In this document: positions 44,230 to 55,605 of the stretch, piece after piece
How positions within the stretch are numbered: the stretch's first letter is position 1
Layout: each line of letters starts with the position of its first letter
From: Lumbricus rubellus
Lineage: Eukaryota > Annelida > Clitellata > Crassiclitellata > Lumbricidae
Direction: 5' to 3'
NCBI GenBank assembly: GCA_945859605.1
Contig: OX243811.1
Location: 65,857,395 to 65,921,394 of the forward strand
DNA length: 64,000 nucleotides
Notes under the pieces: model-generated
What the model was told of the DNA's origin: nothing
The model's input: the letters and a program-made list of their open reading frames with translations, nothing else
Databases searched by the model: none
Made by a program: the position numbers and the translations under genes

Positions 44230-47200
44230 CTTTTCTAGTTTCTGTCGAGAGTCCAGTCGCTCCGTGACGTTTCCTTGTTCGCTGCTGGCTTCTGCAGACC
44301 CACATCCCTCTTGCCTTTCTCGTTTGATCTTTTCCAGCAGGTAGTAGAGGTTGTTGACAACCCTGCAGTATAGATATATTTCGCAGTTACATAGGCCTAC
44401 ATGTAGCCTAGCTGTTAAAGTCAATGTCTCGTGGGCTGTGGCTCACACATAGGCCATTATATAAATAGAAGCTGGATGTAAATATATATTAATTATATAT
44501 ATAATTATGTATATAATAGCTGTTTATCGTAACCTATTGCTGTAGGGTTTTAACGTTTAACTTATTCGCCAATGCATAGGGTTTTAGCGTTGGTTGCATA
44601 GAATTCTGTCGGATTGATAGAAAGAATTCTTGATAAAATTAATAGAAGTCGGATTGATGAGAATTAATATATTTACTTAAAAATAGAAGTTGGATCGATG
44701 AAATGATTCTTCTGAAATTGGAGCTGGGTTGATAAAAAATGATTGTTTTTTAAAATTGAAATTAAACTTGAATTTGTAAGAATAATTGGTAAGCTACTAT
44801 AATTAATAGAAGCTGGATTGATGAAACTAATTCTTGCCAAAATGAAAGCAGGATTTACGAAAAGGATTCGATCATGCCGACGTAGAAGTCGGATTGATGA
44901 AAAAATTACGCCCGGCCCGGATCCAAGGGGTCAATCCGTCCATATGCTACCATTGAGAAAATTGCACAGGACGTGCAACCCCACTCCCCCATCAGGTTCC
45001 TACATACACTCTACACTCTACAGGCTTTCAATCAATGCAGCGGGATACAGATGAGACCAAATGACTAAAAAGTCATCAGATGTTTCTGCCAAAGACAAGC
45101 GAAATTTTTCCCACCCAAGACCAAACATTTTGCCCCCTCCAAAATTTCTGTGTCCACCCCTGGCCCTCGGCAAATAATTAATATAAAGCCATGGATTATT
45201 GCTGCTTGCATGATGATTTTTCCGAGTTGAAGTTTTTTATTTGCAGATGCTGAACTGGCATTCCACCATTTTGCTTCCATCTGATCCGATGTGAATCGTT
45301 TTTCGTCGAGTTTTGTCTGAAGCTGAGACAACTGCATTCCACATCGAAGAATCTCGATTTCTTTCTCCTGTTCACAGTTCAATAACATATTTATTTTGTA
45401 GACCTGTTATACGAATTTGTATTTGTAGCCTATTTTGTCTCATGGTTTTAAACCGACACAGAAGAATGGGAGAATCAGTCAGAAATATATGTCACTTTAT
45501 CACTTCCAGAAATTGTTGAATTACCTACTAATTGCAGAAAGAGATGTCGAATTAAACTTAGAGCAAAATAGTAGGCCTAAGCCACATTATTCTTACTTAA
45601 AATCACATTTATCTAGAGTTATGATAGAATACACTATGATACACACACGAAATGTAGGCTACACCAGGTCTGTAAGCTTATACAGCTGCTATCGCACAAC
45701 CGAACACATGACAACACTAAGCTTAAGTCATTACGGTAAAATTATGCAAATGAAGAAAACAATTATTGATACCTCGACGAACTGTACAAAAAGCTGTCTG
45801 ATATCCTTGAGATTCTCCTGCGATTTCGTGTGGGATTCCAGTAAACTCTACCAACGCAAAAGCCAGGCGCGGATTCAGAGGGGGGCGGAGCCGGCGTACG
45901 CCCCCCCTAAACCTGCCGAACTGACCTAAAACTAATATAGCCTAATTGCAATTTGGAAATAGGATGTTTGAACTTTGAAGTAGCTGGACCGGCAGAATGG
46001 AGCTCCCTTACCGGAGCTCTCTTATCTACTTACCTGAGTTGCTAGCAGACGTTACCCACGTGACCAATGAATTTTGCCGTGATGTCATTCACAAAGTTCA
46101 TGTACAGACAAAATTTACGTAAATAGAAATTGGTCAATTTAAAAATATGTCGAGTGGTCCGCCGTCAAAACGGTTTAAAAACAAGCAGTTTTATCATTCA
46201 CGAATAAGCCGATTGCCGTTGGTAAGACATAAGCCTATCTTAGGCCTAAATCTCAAAAGATGGCATATGATTATCATTATAATTTTGAAATTCGTCGTGC
46301 TGATTATAGCCGCCGAAAGCGTTCAGCTGCCGATATTATGGACAAAAGCAAATCAAGGATATAGAACTAGGCCTACTCAAGGGCTTAAAGTGTGGCAGGA
46401 CGGTCATGGACGGCGTCCTGGCACTTATTTTCGAGGCAGGACGCCGTCCTATGACTTATTTGGCCAGCACGGTCGTCCATGACTGCATGGACGGCGTCCA
46501 TGCAGTTACGGACGACCAGCCATGACTGCCTAAAAATGGCTCCATTTGAGGTCGACACAGCCAAAAATGCGCTGGTCGCTGGGGCTCCGCCCCAGACCCC
46601 GCTGGGGCAGCTTACGGTAAAGACAAAACAAAACCTTTCTCTTTTACAATAACATTTTTATTGTTATCCTGGTAGCTTGCGACACTGAAAAACGACTTAT
46701 TCTTGAAGTTTTCGCGACTTTATCGTTCACAAATTGCTGGCAAACAAGAGCCTAAAATGGCTCCATTTGAGGTCGACACAGCCCAAAATGTGCTGGTCGC
46801 TGGGGCTCCGCCCCAGACCCCGCTGGAGGAGCTTACGACGCTCCCTCAGACCCCCTAGTCGGGACGGGCTTCGTGCCTTCGGCACTCGCAACTTCGCGCC
46901 TTCCGCGCCGCCATTGACGACCAATTACAATACAGCGTCCTGGCACTTCTTTTGTACACTTTAAGCACTGGCCTACTCATATAATCATTCTCTTAACGCT
47001 CAGTGGTGTGCGGTCCATGGATGAGACGCATCCACATTGTGACCAGGACATCAAGTTAGACATGGATGACATTATGAATGCCTACGCCAGAAAGCATCCA
47101 AGGAGAATGACACTGCTTAATCCACTGCCATGTGACACTGAATTATTTCCTTTTTGGATCAAGGGTTGCATGATCAAAAACGATAACTGATTTATAATCG

Positions 47201-50200
47201 TTTCACTGTTAACCTTCAGTGGAGACCAGTGGTTTTAGATGAGAAACTATATATTTTTTAAGTTCCATAACATTTTCTATAAAAGGATCATTAGGCTATA
47301 GGTTTGCGTGATCTAATTTCATATAAGCTTATATATATACATGTATATATTTACGGGATTGGATTGGTAGTATTTACGCCCCCCCTAACCAGAAATCCTG
47401 GATCCGCCCCTGAAAGCATACATCGAAAGTCGTCGATCTTAGCATAAAATGAGGGATTCTGTCTTATTTGCACGGCCCTAATTGCTGTTCGTAAAGTTTC
47501 GTTGCAAAAGTTAGGCTACTATTCAAATCTTTGAGCCTCCTTCAGCGCATTAGAGTAGACCTATAATACTACTTTTGCAGTCTTATGTACATTGACGTCG
47601 ATGGGAACTGGGAAGTCCTGGAAGACTTGCCCCGATGGTCACTTGCCCCCGATTAGGTCGTGTCCGGTCTGAATTGGCCTGTAGCCTGTTGCGTGGTAGC
47701 CTACCCCACTTTTTTTACCGAATCTATCGAATCAAAACTAAAACCAAAATCTCGTCTTTGAACTTGTTGTAGCAAGCTAGGCCTAATTAGCACTAACACT
47801 AATTAGCTAGGCTACATAATTATAATGAGTCATTAATGACATCAAGAGATTAAAGACAGATGCCACAACTTTCTCAGAACAAAAGTCATTTTAAAGCAAG
47901 TTCTTGAAAACTGAACGAGTAATGAGTCGGCTTATAGGCCTTTACCACAATTAACTATGGCAGGACATTTTTAGTGAGCAGTTCTACACAAATTAGGCTA
48001 TAATTAGCCTATATGCAGTTGAAGAAGCATTCTGTGCAGTTACAAGGAATTGGAATTGGAAGTAATTTACATTGGATGATGGGAAAGGAAAGAAAGAGTT
48101 GTGCAGGTTTTAAAGTTCATTCAAAAAGAACCCTGACACTATAGGGTGATTTTGTATGTAGCCTACCTCTCTTGTGGAGACGAGGGTGTGGTAGCGTCCG
48201 GTGATGTCCCGTATTTCTTGGAAATCATCTGAATTCTCGACGACTCGTCCGAGAAAGTTGCTGTATATCGTATGTCCTGCGACCTCTCTACGTAGCTGCT
48301 CTTTGCGACGCTGAAGAGACGCTATCTCCTTAATTAATCTGTTTATTAAATAGAAACAGCCTTAATTATTTTGCTACTACAATGTCATGTGGAAGTATAG
48401 GCCATAATTTATTAGTATTCTCCGTAAATTTGATTCTGTCACCGGACGCGTTTCGGAAATGTCGATTCAAAGCGAATTTCTCAGCGTTAATTCGCTTTGC
48501 TGAACAAGCCGCCATAATTTTTTTTACAGTCGTCATGTTGCGTTACGTTGACGTTCGTCTGCTCCGGTTTTCTTGGGGATTGACGGGAGTTGAGGGAACC
48601 GCGGTGGACGAGGTGGTGATCAAGTAGTATATGCTTTTCTACTATTATCTACCACAATCAGATCTGTTTCAAATCGATGTTAGGCCTAATTAAAATGAGC
48701 CCAAAGCAACGAACAATAAACTTAATTCAGAGCACAACAAACGAAGACCAAGAATTTTACCAGCAGAGCAAGACCGCACGCTTTCCCGGAACACTGATGT
48801 TTGGTATTGATCTTGTCTCGCTTATATATTAACTTGATGTCATATAGGCTACATGTAGGCGCAGTAGTCTACACTATAGCTGTCATAATTAGGCTAAGGC
48901 TTTATATAGGCTCATGGAGAATTATGACGATCGGTGCAGCTGTCATTACCTGACTTTCTCTGCATCTTTCAATTGAGAAAATTCTTTCGCATCTTCTGCT
49001 TTCTTCAGGGCGTGAGTCCGCTTCGATTCATTGTCCTAAACGAAGAAATGCAATCATTCTTCGTTGTGTAATTCGATCATGCGTGTATACATAGCTATTC
49101 ATTTTACCTATAGGCCTATGATCCACTAAGACGTTTTATGGACAAAAAAACGCTAATAATTATTGTCTAATGTTGCATATGACTTAATTAAAGCGTTGAA
49201 TATCTTAGCGAAAATCGATAGACCTAGTTTTATCATACATAACAAAATTATAAACAGGTATGCGGATTTTAATAGCCTACAATTATACAACTGCAATTTT
49301 ATTTCGCACTTCGTAACCTATAGGCTACAAAGTTCAATTGAAATGCACACACGTTCCGACGGATGATTTGAGTACCGGGTATATAGGTCTAATGCGAAAG
49401 TGGATGCTACGAAATACATGTAGAAGCTCGAGTAAGATATCAGATTGATCTTTGCTATTGTAAGATTGCGACCTGCAGAAACTTTTCGAATTTCTTGAGA
49501 TACTCTTTCATGTCGAGCTCCTTCTTTTCGAGATCCGTCTGTCGTTCTTTCAGTTCATCTCTCTTCATCTTGAATGCCTTCCATCCGTTCACAAAAAGAC
49601 GATTGGAAAAAATAAATATAAAATTATTAGCGATTAGAAATAGAAAGACACGATAATAAAGTAGGCCTATAAGAAAAATCAAGCAGAGAAATACATTGTC
49701 ATATGCTAAAATGCTAAATAGATAAGTATTTATACTTATTGAAGTTTTAGCTGGAGTGTTGCGTTGATTCCATATGTGTATGTAAAAATTATCAGACTAT
49801 TATTATGGAACAATGTCTTTCATGGATCATGGTTGCTAATTGTACAATAGAACATTATAGGCCTAGACTTCTATAGCAGACCAATCGGATTGTGTGGGAA
49901 GAGTCCACGTTTTCTACAGGATCATTGTATCGCCTTTGAGAATGTTAATAATGTAGGCATTGTAGGCTATACATAAAAAATACAGTGGGATGGCTCACTA
50001 AAAGTGTTAACTTTTGTCTTTGGAATTTCTTGGCAACATTTGGCTACTGCAGGCCTACTTAGATATGAATTACCTTTTAGCCTATATTAAAAGTGAGATG
50101 AAAATTCTTATTTTTGATCAAGATATGGGCATAAACCTATGGGATAACTTTTTGCCAACCCTGTATGTGTAACGATGGAACTACCCATCGTGTACTCATC

Positions 50201-50297
50201 ATTAGGCCTACTATCATCATCATCACCATCATCATCGTGTCATCATCGTCATCATCATCATCGTCGTCGTTATCATCATCATCATCGTCGTCATCAC

Positions 50298-50342
<45 letters not shown>

Positions 50343-50577
50343 AATCATCGTCATCATCATCATCACCGATTTCTGTCTCCAGCCTTTTGGCAGCGATGGG
50401 TACGAGTTAATGACCTCCGCTTTAGATCATCTCATTGGCTAATGTATGCACGGTAATACCTCGTTTTTCCTATCGAAGTTGATGTCGACATCTCTGAGTT
50501 CATGTCGGAGAGTGAGCAGCCGAGTGCCAGGCGTCAGTTCGTGAAGCAAGGATTCTCTTGTCGACTCATTGGCATGC
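44230..50577 (-). CDS. Coiled-coil axonemal protein, CCDC42/CFAP73 (DUF4200) family, partial
   Basis: Seven exons on the minus strand: 50577-50460, 49577-49473, 49035-48955, 48328-48167, 45847-45773, 45367-~45204 and 44362-44230, together about 279 codons. Key stretches in order are TRLLTLRHELRDVDINF, KMKRDELKERQTDLEKKE, YLKKFEKFL, DNESKRTHALKKAEDAKE, NFLGRVVENSDDFQEI, GRYHTLVSTRE and NKKLQLGKIIMQ. Their order matches CCDC42/CFAP73 proteins. These coiled-coil proteins belong to the MIA-type complex of motile cilia and sperm flagella. Phases agree between exons 1 and 6. The start codon and terminal exon were not found. Exon 6 has no GT after its expected end (see findings). Which paralogue this is cannot be decided by eye. 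Confidence 0.88.
44465..44910. repeat. Degenerate AGAAGCTGGATTGATGA repeat, block 2
   Basis: About eight variants of AATAGAAGYTGGATTGATGAAA occur, the same family as 40858-41110. It lies in the intron between the last two identified CCDC42/CFAP73 exons. Confidence 0.7.
45120..45166. mobile_element. Possible single hAT-like terminus beside exon 6
   Basis: On the minus strand CAGGGGTGGACACAGAAATT is followed by TTGGAGGGGGCAAAATG, resembling the tips of the other hAT elements here. No matching opposite end was located, so this is tentative. Confidence 0.35.
45864..47412. mobile_element. hAT-like transposon in the CCDC42/CFAP73 gene, 5-bp target duplication
   Basis: The ends are CAGGCGCGGATTCAGAGGGG at the left and, inverted at the right, GGATCCGCCCCTG; both lead into TACGCCCCCCCTAA. 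AAAGC flanks it on both sides (45859-45863 and 47413-47417). Inside are inverted GGACGGCGTCC hairpins at 46390-46510 and an ~80-bp direct repeat (46535-46617 and 46755-46840). A short frame opens with MSSGPPSKRFKNKQ near 46147 and may be a transposase N-terminal remnant. No catalytic domain is visible. The left tip lies 16 bp upstream of a coding exon. Confidence 0.8.
46535..46840. repeat. ~80-bp direct repeat with GC-rich hairpin module
   Basis: Both copies run AAAATGGCTCCATTTGAGG through CTGGTCGCTGGGGCTCCGCC to the CCAGACCCCGCTGG hairpin. The same GC-rich module appears inverted at 52262-52330 in a different hAT-ended element. Confidence 0.85.
47413..48166. other. CCDC42/CFAP73 intron sequence, no further feature
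   Basis: Intron DNA between exons 4 and 5. It contains several TAGGCCTA-type motifs. No repeat family or exon was recognised. Confidence 0.45.
50215..50375. repeat. (CAT)n microsatellite
   Basis: About 50 ATC/CAT trinucleotides with CGT interruptions lie just downstream of the first identified CCDC42/CFAP73 exon. The poly-histidine frame here is an artefact. Confidence 0.92.
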
Positions 50578-50659
50578 CTGGCACAAACCACAACCATGCA
50601 AACCATTTAAAGGCTTACAACAGCCTTACATAGCTATTGCTATTTGATTGTCCAATGTC

Positions 50660-50735
50660 CCTCCCTCCCTCCGTCCATCCATCCATCCATCCATCCATCC
50701 ATCCATCTATCCATCCATCCATCCATCCATCCAAC
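50660..50735. repeat. (CCAT)n microsatellite
   Basis: Seventeen or so CCAT tetranucleotides with one CTAT variant. Confidence 0.92.
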
Positions 50736-51534
50736 CCTTCCATCCAAGTATAAACCTATAAATTTCTCTTGTGATTTGCTGATCCAAGTGTCTCACCTTT
50801 GGAAGTGACGGTCAATGGCTGATTGCATAGTGGATGTTAAACTGAATCCTCGACCAAAATTATGGTCTTGGTGCAATCCGGTTTTCTCAAAGGCTTATAG
50901 TCCATCAGCCGTACAACTTTTATGGATTGTGTATGAACTGTGTATGAACTACGGGTCTATACTCCATAGTCTGTGATCCAACCTATTATAGTCATGTCAT
51001 TTATACGTGAAGCTTGATCTGTGCCTCAGGTCCTGTGACTGCATGCTCTGGCAATGTTGGTTGATAGTGCATGGTGGAAGGCAATCACCAGGAACCATGG
51101 TGATATGGTTCAACGAGTGGCAAGAAGCGGATAGAAATGCGGATGTTTGTAGGCAATTCTTGGCAATGCGTACAGTTCTTCGCTTTAGATATCATGCAGT
51201 CTTATTTATAATTCATCCGAATGTAGCCTACGCGATCAATTCGAAACTGCTTCTAGTTTTCGCTAAGAAGATATACGACCATATTGAGAAGGCAACACGC
51301 AATGTTCAAATACAATATCCGAACACGCTCGACTACAAAACTGCCTTCACCATTGCTACATTGGGGGGGGGGGGGGGGCATTCAGGCTTCTATCCATATA
51401 CACTGCATAATACTGGGCGGGCGCAACTTGACCCACAGACGGAATCATAATGAGCCAAAACTCACGTCGGGAAGGGAAGACCGACCCTGGATGAGGGAAG
51501 AAGAGGAATTTAACCCGGTTGTTTAAGCGGATAT
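50736..51534. other. Intergenic or intron stretch with a G16 run
   Basis: The upstream exons of the CCDC42/CFAP73 gene may lie here or beyond, but none was identified. A run of about 16 guanines starts near 51363. A plus-strand frame (51007-51450) has no ATG and no recognisable domain. Confidence 0.35.
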
Positions 51535-51646
51535 ATAAAAATTATCTCACGAAGTCCCTAATTGCAACCTCTGTTGTCCACTCGAAGGTCGACTACTGTA
51601 ACAGTAGATCTACTGCACTGCAATTCCACTTTCCTCAACCTCTATT

Positions 51647-51996
51647 CATAGGCGTACGGGAGATTTCAGCAGTGGGGGGGCAAAGATTGAACTTCTGCCC
51701 GAAATTTTTTTTGTCGTTCGGGTTTGTGTTTGCCCGAAAAACGACACTTGCCCAAAAAAAGTTGATGACCTTTTTTTTTAGTCATCGGCCAAAATTTTCG
51801 GGAAAATCGTACCACTTCATCCACCCAAAAGTTGATGACTTTTTTTTAGTCATCGGCCAAAATTTTCGGGAAAATCATACCATTTCATCCGCCAAAAAAG
51901 TTGATGACCTTTTTCCCGAAAAAACCACCCGAACTTTCCAGAATTTGGGGAGGGGGGCAATTGCCCCCCCCTGCACCCCCGCCTCGTACGCCTATG
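51647..51996. mobile_element. 350-bp hAT-type MITE
   Basis: The ends CATAGGCGTACG and CGTACGCCTATG are perfect 12-bp inverted repeats, followed inward by GGGGGG-rich sequence. The flanks are CCTCTATT (51639-51646) and CCTCCATT (51997-52004), an 8-bp duplication with one mismatch. The interior has three repeats of TTGATGAC(C)TTTTTTT with TCGGCCAAAATTTTCGGG. Confidence 0.85.
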
Positions 51997-52689
51997 CCTC
52001 CATTTCACATAACTGAACCGTTTCCAACTCATTCGAAATTCATTAGCTATGTAGAGCCGTCACCAGAAATCCCAAACATCATCACGTGATCATCCCAATC
52101 TTGAAATCACTCCATTGGCTAAAAATCCCAGAGGCTATAGAGCGAGTCCATTCAGGGGCGCAACCAGAAAATTTTCCTGGGGGGTGCTCAGAATTTTTAT
52201 TGTAAACGCCGAAGATGCAAAACAGCGAGTACCGAGGGTAGGCCTACGAGGCCAATACTGACTAGGGGGCCTGGGGGAGCGTCGTAAGCTTTCCCCCAGC
52301 GGGGTCTGGGGCGCAGCCCCAGAAACCAACGTATTTTTAAAACTTTTGACATCAGCTAGAGCGCGTTTTAATTCAGGCTCTTGTTTGACAGCTGTAGGCC
52401 TATCTATAGGCAAGCTAGTCATGAACACTTCTGAAAAGCACGGTTTATGACTTCAAAAATGCCCTTTTCGATTTGTTTAGATATGACAAATGTCTTGGCG
52501 GAATTAATAACAAGTGTTTACTCTAGCCCCTCCGCCACCCCAATAACCAGTGTTTTATCAAGTCCCTTCTGTGGGAATCGAGGTTTTTTTCTAGTGAAAA
52601 TCGAGCATCCGACGAAATATCTCCACAGCACGTGGCGCTGAGAGGGCAGTAGCTTTGGGAGGTGATGTGCCCCTTCACATCAGAAAGTT

Positions 52690-53413
52690 TATAATTTCCA
52701 CACTGCAATGGCAGCATTTTAAGCTGTCGTCTAAAGCAAAAATTGCTATATATAGGCCTACTATTTTTCAGTGCTGATAGGAGTGGTTTAATCTTCAACG
52801 AATATGCTCACAATTAGGCCTATATAAAAAAAAATTGAGTTTCCACGTTTATTATGCTACCATTTTAAGATGTCAACTTAGCAAAATAGCTCTATTAATT
52901 CAGTGCTGATAAAAAAGAGTGATTTCAGATTTCAACATAGGCCTAGCAGGGAAAGGGGTTTGAGTAGGGAGATGGGCTTCCTCCTCAGCACAGAATTTTT
53001 ATTTCCACACTGCAGTAGTATCATTTTAGGCCGTCATTTTAACGAAATTTAACATATCATTGCTGAAAGACATGGTGTAAGACTTCAATGCCACTCTCCA
53101 TTGCTTAATTTTTTAATTTCCATACTTTAATGGTAGGCCTTTAAGTTGTCATCTTAATACAATTGTTCATTTTCAATGCTGATAGTCATAGATTTTATAA
53201 ATTTTAAATTTAGCCTACTTTAAAATTTTAGAGCGTTGCCTTGCAATTACTTAAAATTTTGTGATTTGCACAATGCACAGTGCACCATGACTTTTAAAGC
53301 TGTCATTTTTACAAAGAAACTCATGATTTTAGTGCTCAGAGACGTTATAATTATAAGATTTCAATAAATGTCCCTTCCATCGTAGAAGAATTTTTATTTA
53401 CACATGCTGTAAT
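52690..53413. repeat. Degenerate 115-165-bp tandem repeat
   Basis: Units begin near 52698, 52842, 53005, 53120, 53268 and 53400 with variants of TTTCCACACTGCAATGGCAG followed by CATTTTAAGCTGTCAT. The last unit is cut by the LTR retrotransposon and resumes at 60282 as TAATGACAGCATTTTAGC. Confidence 0.7.
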
Positions 53414-54924
53414 TGTAACGATCGTGGATCGTTGCAATATATATTTTATTCCTGCTTAATTTTGGTTCGCACTCGAAGTTCTATATTTAGCCTATTATCG
53501 GTTACGTAATATCTATGTATAGATATTGCGCATTAAAAACTGCACTGCGGACGTGGCGTGAGGTGAGCTGTTGTGCTCTTGGCCAATCACGAGGCTTCCC
53601 GCTTGTCACGTGGGCCGGGTGGCGCCGGTGCATGGTCAGTTGAAGGAAAATCGTTGAGAGTGAAGGACGTGTAATTTTCTTAGTGAAAGATTCGCACTTT
53701 GTGTGCAAATAATTATTATATCTGTTCTTCCGCGATTAAGTTGGAAGCGGGTTTCATTTGTGTTGCTGTGTGTTACCTCCTGAGTTTCTTATATACATTG
53801 ATCGATATTCTGGACTGTCGGGGGTTGAATTGAAACATCGCAAAGTATATGTTTACCGCAAGCTGGCCGTTTCGATATATAAATATTTCTGGATTGACAG
53901 GGAAGTGAAAACACATTATATTAATCTGGCTATCATAAAAATTGTTGTGATAATTTAATAGAAATACTAGGCCTCTCTAAAATTACACCTCGTGCGAATA
54001 ACCCATTCGGTAATTAATAAATAATAAACTGTTACTCAGAACTTAAACGCAAAGTAGTCTGTACAAATATTAGGGCGATAAATACTGTTAAAAGATCCCG
54101 AGGAGATCTTTCCGCTATCAAAATAACAAACTAAACTTCAGTGGTTCATTAGGCATTGATAGGTTGCATTTACCGATGTACATGACACTCCTTTTTGTGT
54201 TACATGCTAATTACAAATAATAAATTAAGAAAATAACTAGAAGAAGTTATTGCATTGCTATTCACCAAATATAATGTCAGAAAGTGGATTGTCAGAGACA
54301 GAGGAGGTTGAAGAGAAGGAAACAGGAGAAGGGGAACAAGAGGGCTCCCACTCAACTCAGTCAGTAGAATTAAATGGGGATTTTGCTGATAGATTTAAAG
54401 AGCAAGAGGAGAAGTTAGAGAAATGGTCTAGCTGCCTAACAGAAATTATGGAGCGCCAGAAATACTTCGAGGACTTGGTCTCTACCTTAGTGAACAATCA
54501 GGAGGGAATAGGAGAATTAAAGAATGAGTTAAGTAGTCTAACTGAATTCCTTTCGAGAGGAGTTGGGTCCCAAAAACCTGTTGGGTGGGAACTGAACCCA
54601 GATGAGCCATCTCGAGGGGCTGTCGTCGCCGACCAAACGACCGTGGGACTATGTCCAGCCGCCACTCCTGCCGATCCTGGTACTGTATTTGGTCCAAGGG
54701 CCCAATTCTCCCCGGAAGAGGGAACCAAGGCGAGGGGCCGGGCCCCGGAGGATCCATATCCATCTCGGGAACCTGAGGCAAGGTTTGCCCCGTCCGACAA
54801 CTGGAAGAAGTACACTCCCGCCCAACAGTTAGCGCCCTCGCAGGTGGCCTTGTTCGAAATCCCTGAAAAGCAAGAACTAGGATCAAGAATAGGTGGCCAC
54901 CTGGCGAGTAGACCCGTCGCTACA
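53414..54924 (+). repeat. 5' LTR (1511 bp)
   Basis: It differs from the 3' LTR at only three positions that I could find (54008, 54747 and 54772, all single substitutions). That indicates a very recent insertion. AATAAA-type signals lie near 54017 and 54220. The last ~650 bp are protein-coding, since the first ORF starts at 54274. Confidence 0.95.
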
Positions 54925-55605
54925 ATTGGTACCAGAATTAGTGGGGTGAAAACTGGAGAACTTCCAAGGTCAAGGACAGAGAAAGAAACGGAAAGATGGA
55001 TAGAAGAAAGGATGGGAGAGGAAGTAAAATTTTCTATGGATAAAATGTCAGAATACGAAACTCCTGTTGAGTACTATGGTGCTAGACCGAAAATGTCTGA
55101 AACGTTAAATGTACAAACTAGATTAGGTGAAAAGAGAATTATGCAAGAACCGATAAAATCTGTCTGTCTTAGTGACACAATTGCTAATTCGAGGGACTGC
55201 GATTTTGAGACTTACCTGCGCCAAAAACAGTCTAGATTACAAACTCGTTTAGCTAATCATGAACTCGATAGTGAAGAGTCCGAGGTGACTGATATGCGTC
55301 CATTGCATGAATTAAATCGAGAATTGTCATCGTTAGCGATAGAGGAAAATAGGTACGGAATGAAATCTAATACTCAGTGTTTAGTTTCAGATAAACGACC
55401 TTGTGTTTCCTTGGCATCCAGTCGCTATCTTTTGCCGACTGCGAGTGCACATCCCAGTCGTCTGCCACCTGGACATTCTTGGGCTGCCACCGTTCCCTAC
55501 ACACAAGCTGAACAAAAATTTCTACTGGAGAAAAATTTGCAAGCTGAAAAAAAAATTGTCACCATCATCAATTTCTGTCGCTGCTGTGGGAATTCCTGGC
55601 ATTGA
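54274..55605 (+). CDS. LTR retrotransposon ORF1, acidic N-terminal Gag region, starts within the LTR
   Basis: The first ATG in frame is at 54274 (MSESGLSETEEVEEKE), giving 443 residues. The N-terminal ~90 residues are acidic and look coiled-coil-forming, followed by a Pro/Gly-rich segment. The first 217 codons lie in the 5' LTR, and the frame then runs through the LTR edge and the primer-binding site. It overlaps the next frame, with an A9 run at about 55549-55557 where the two frames meet. ORF1 ends at 55605 soon afterwards. Slippage at the A9 run, or a one-base indel there, would connect it to the Gag-protease frame. No known domain is recognised in ORF1 itself. Confidence 0.75.
   Translation: MSESGLSETEEVEEKETGEGEQEGSHSTQSVELNGDFADRFKEQEEKLEKWSSCLTEIMERQKYFEDLVSTLVNNQEGIGELKNELSSLTEFLSRGVGSQKPVGWELNPDEPSRGAVVADQTTVGLCPAATPADPGTVFGPRAQFSPEEGTKARGRAPEDPYPSREPEARFAPSDNWKKYTPAQQLAPSQVALFEIPEKQELGSRIGGHLASRPVATIGTRISGVKTGELPRSRTEKETERWIEERMGEEVKFSMDKMSEYETPVEYYGARPKMSETLNVQTRLGEKRIMQEPIKSVCLSDTIANSRDCDFETYLRQKQSRLQTRLANHELDSEESEVTDMRPLHELNRELSSLAIEENRYGMKSNTQCLVSDKRPCVSLASSRYLLPTASAHPSRLPPGHSWAATVPYTQAEQKFLLEKNLQAEKKIVTIINFCRCCGNSWH
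54925..54945 (+). promoter_or_regulatory. Primer-binding-site candidate
   Basis: TGGTACCAGAATTAGTGGGG starts two bases after the 5' LTR. A TGG start matches the CCA end of tRNAs. The site is at the same time coding sequence of ORF1. The priming tRNA was not identified. Confidence 0.65.

Noticed and set aside
50175..50456. Poly-histidine frame
   Set aside because: Translation of the CAT microsatellite; no start codon context or domain.
51007..51450. 147-codon plus-strand frame
   Set aside because: No ATG, no recognised domain, and the 3' part runs into a G16 homopolymer.
53502..53958. Short frames in the LTR, repeated at 58859-59315
   Set aside because: No domain; they recur simply because both LTRs are identical.
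54482..54886. Antisense frames of 105-134 codons in the LTR (also at 59839-60243)
   Set aside because: Mirror the coding constraint of ORF1 on the other strand, and duplicated only because the LTR is duplicated.
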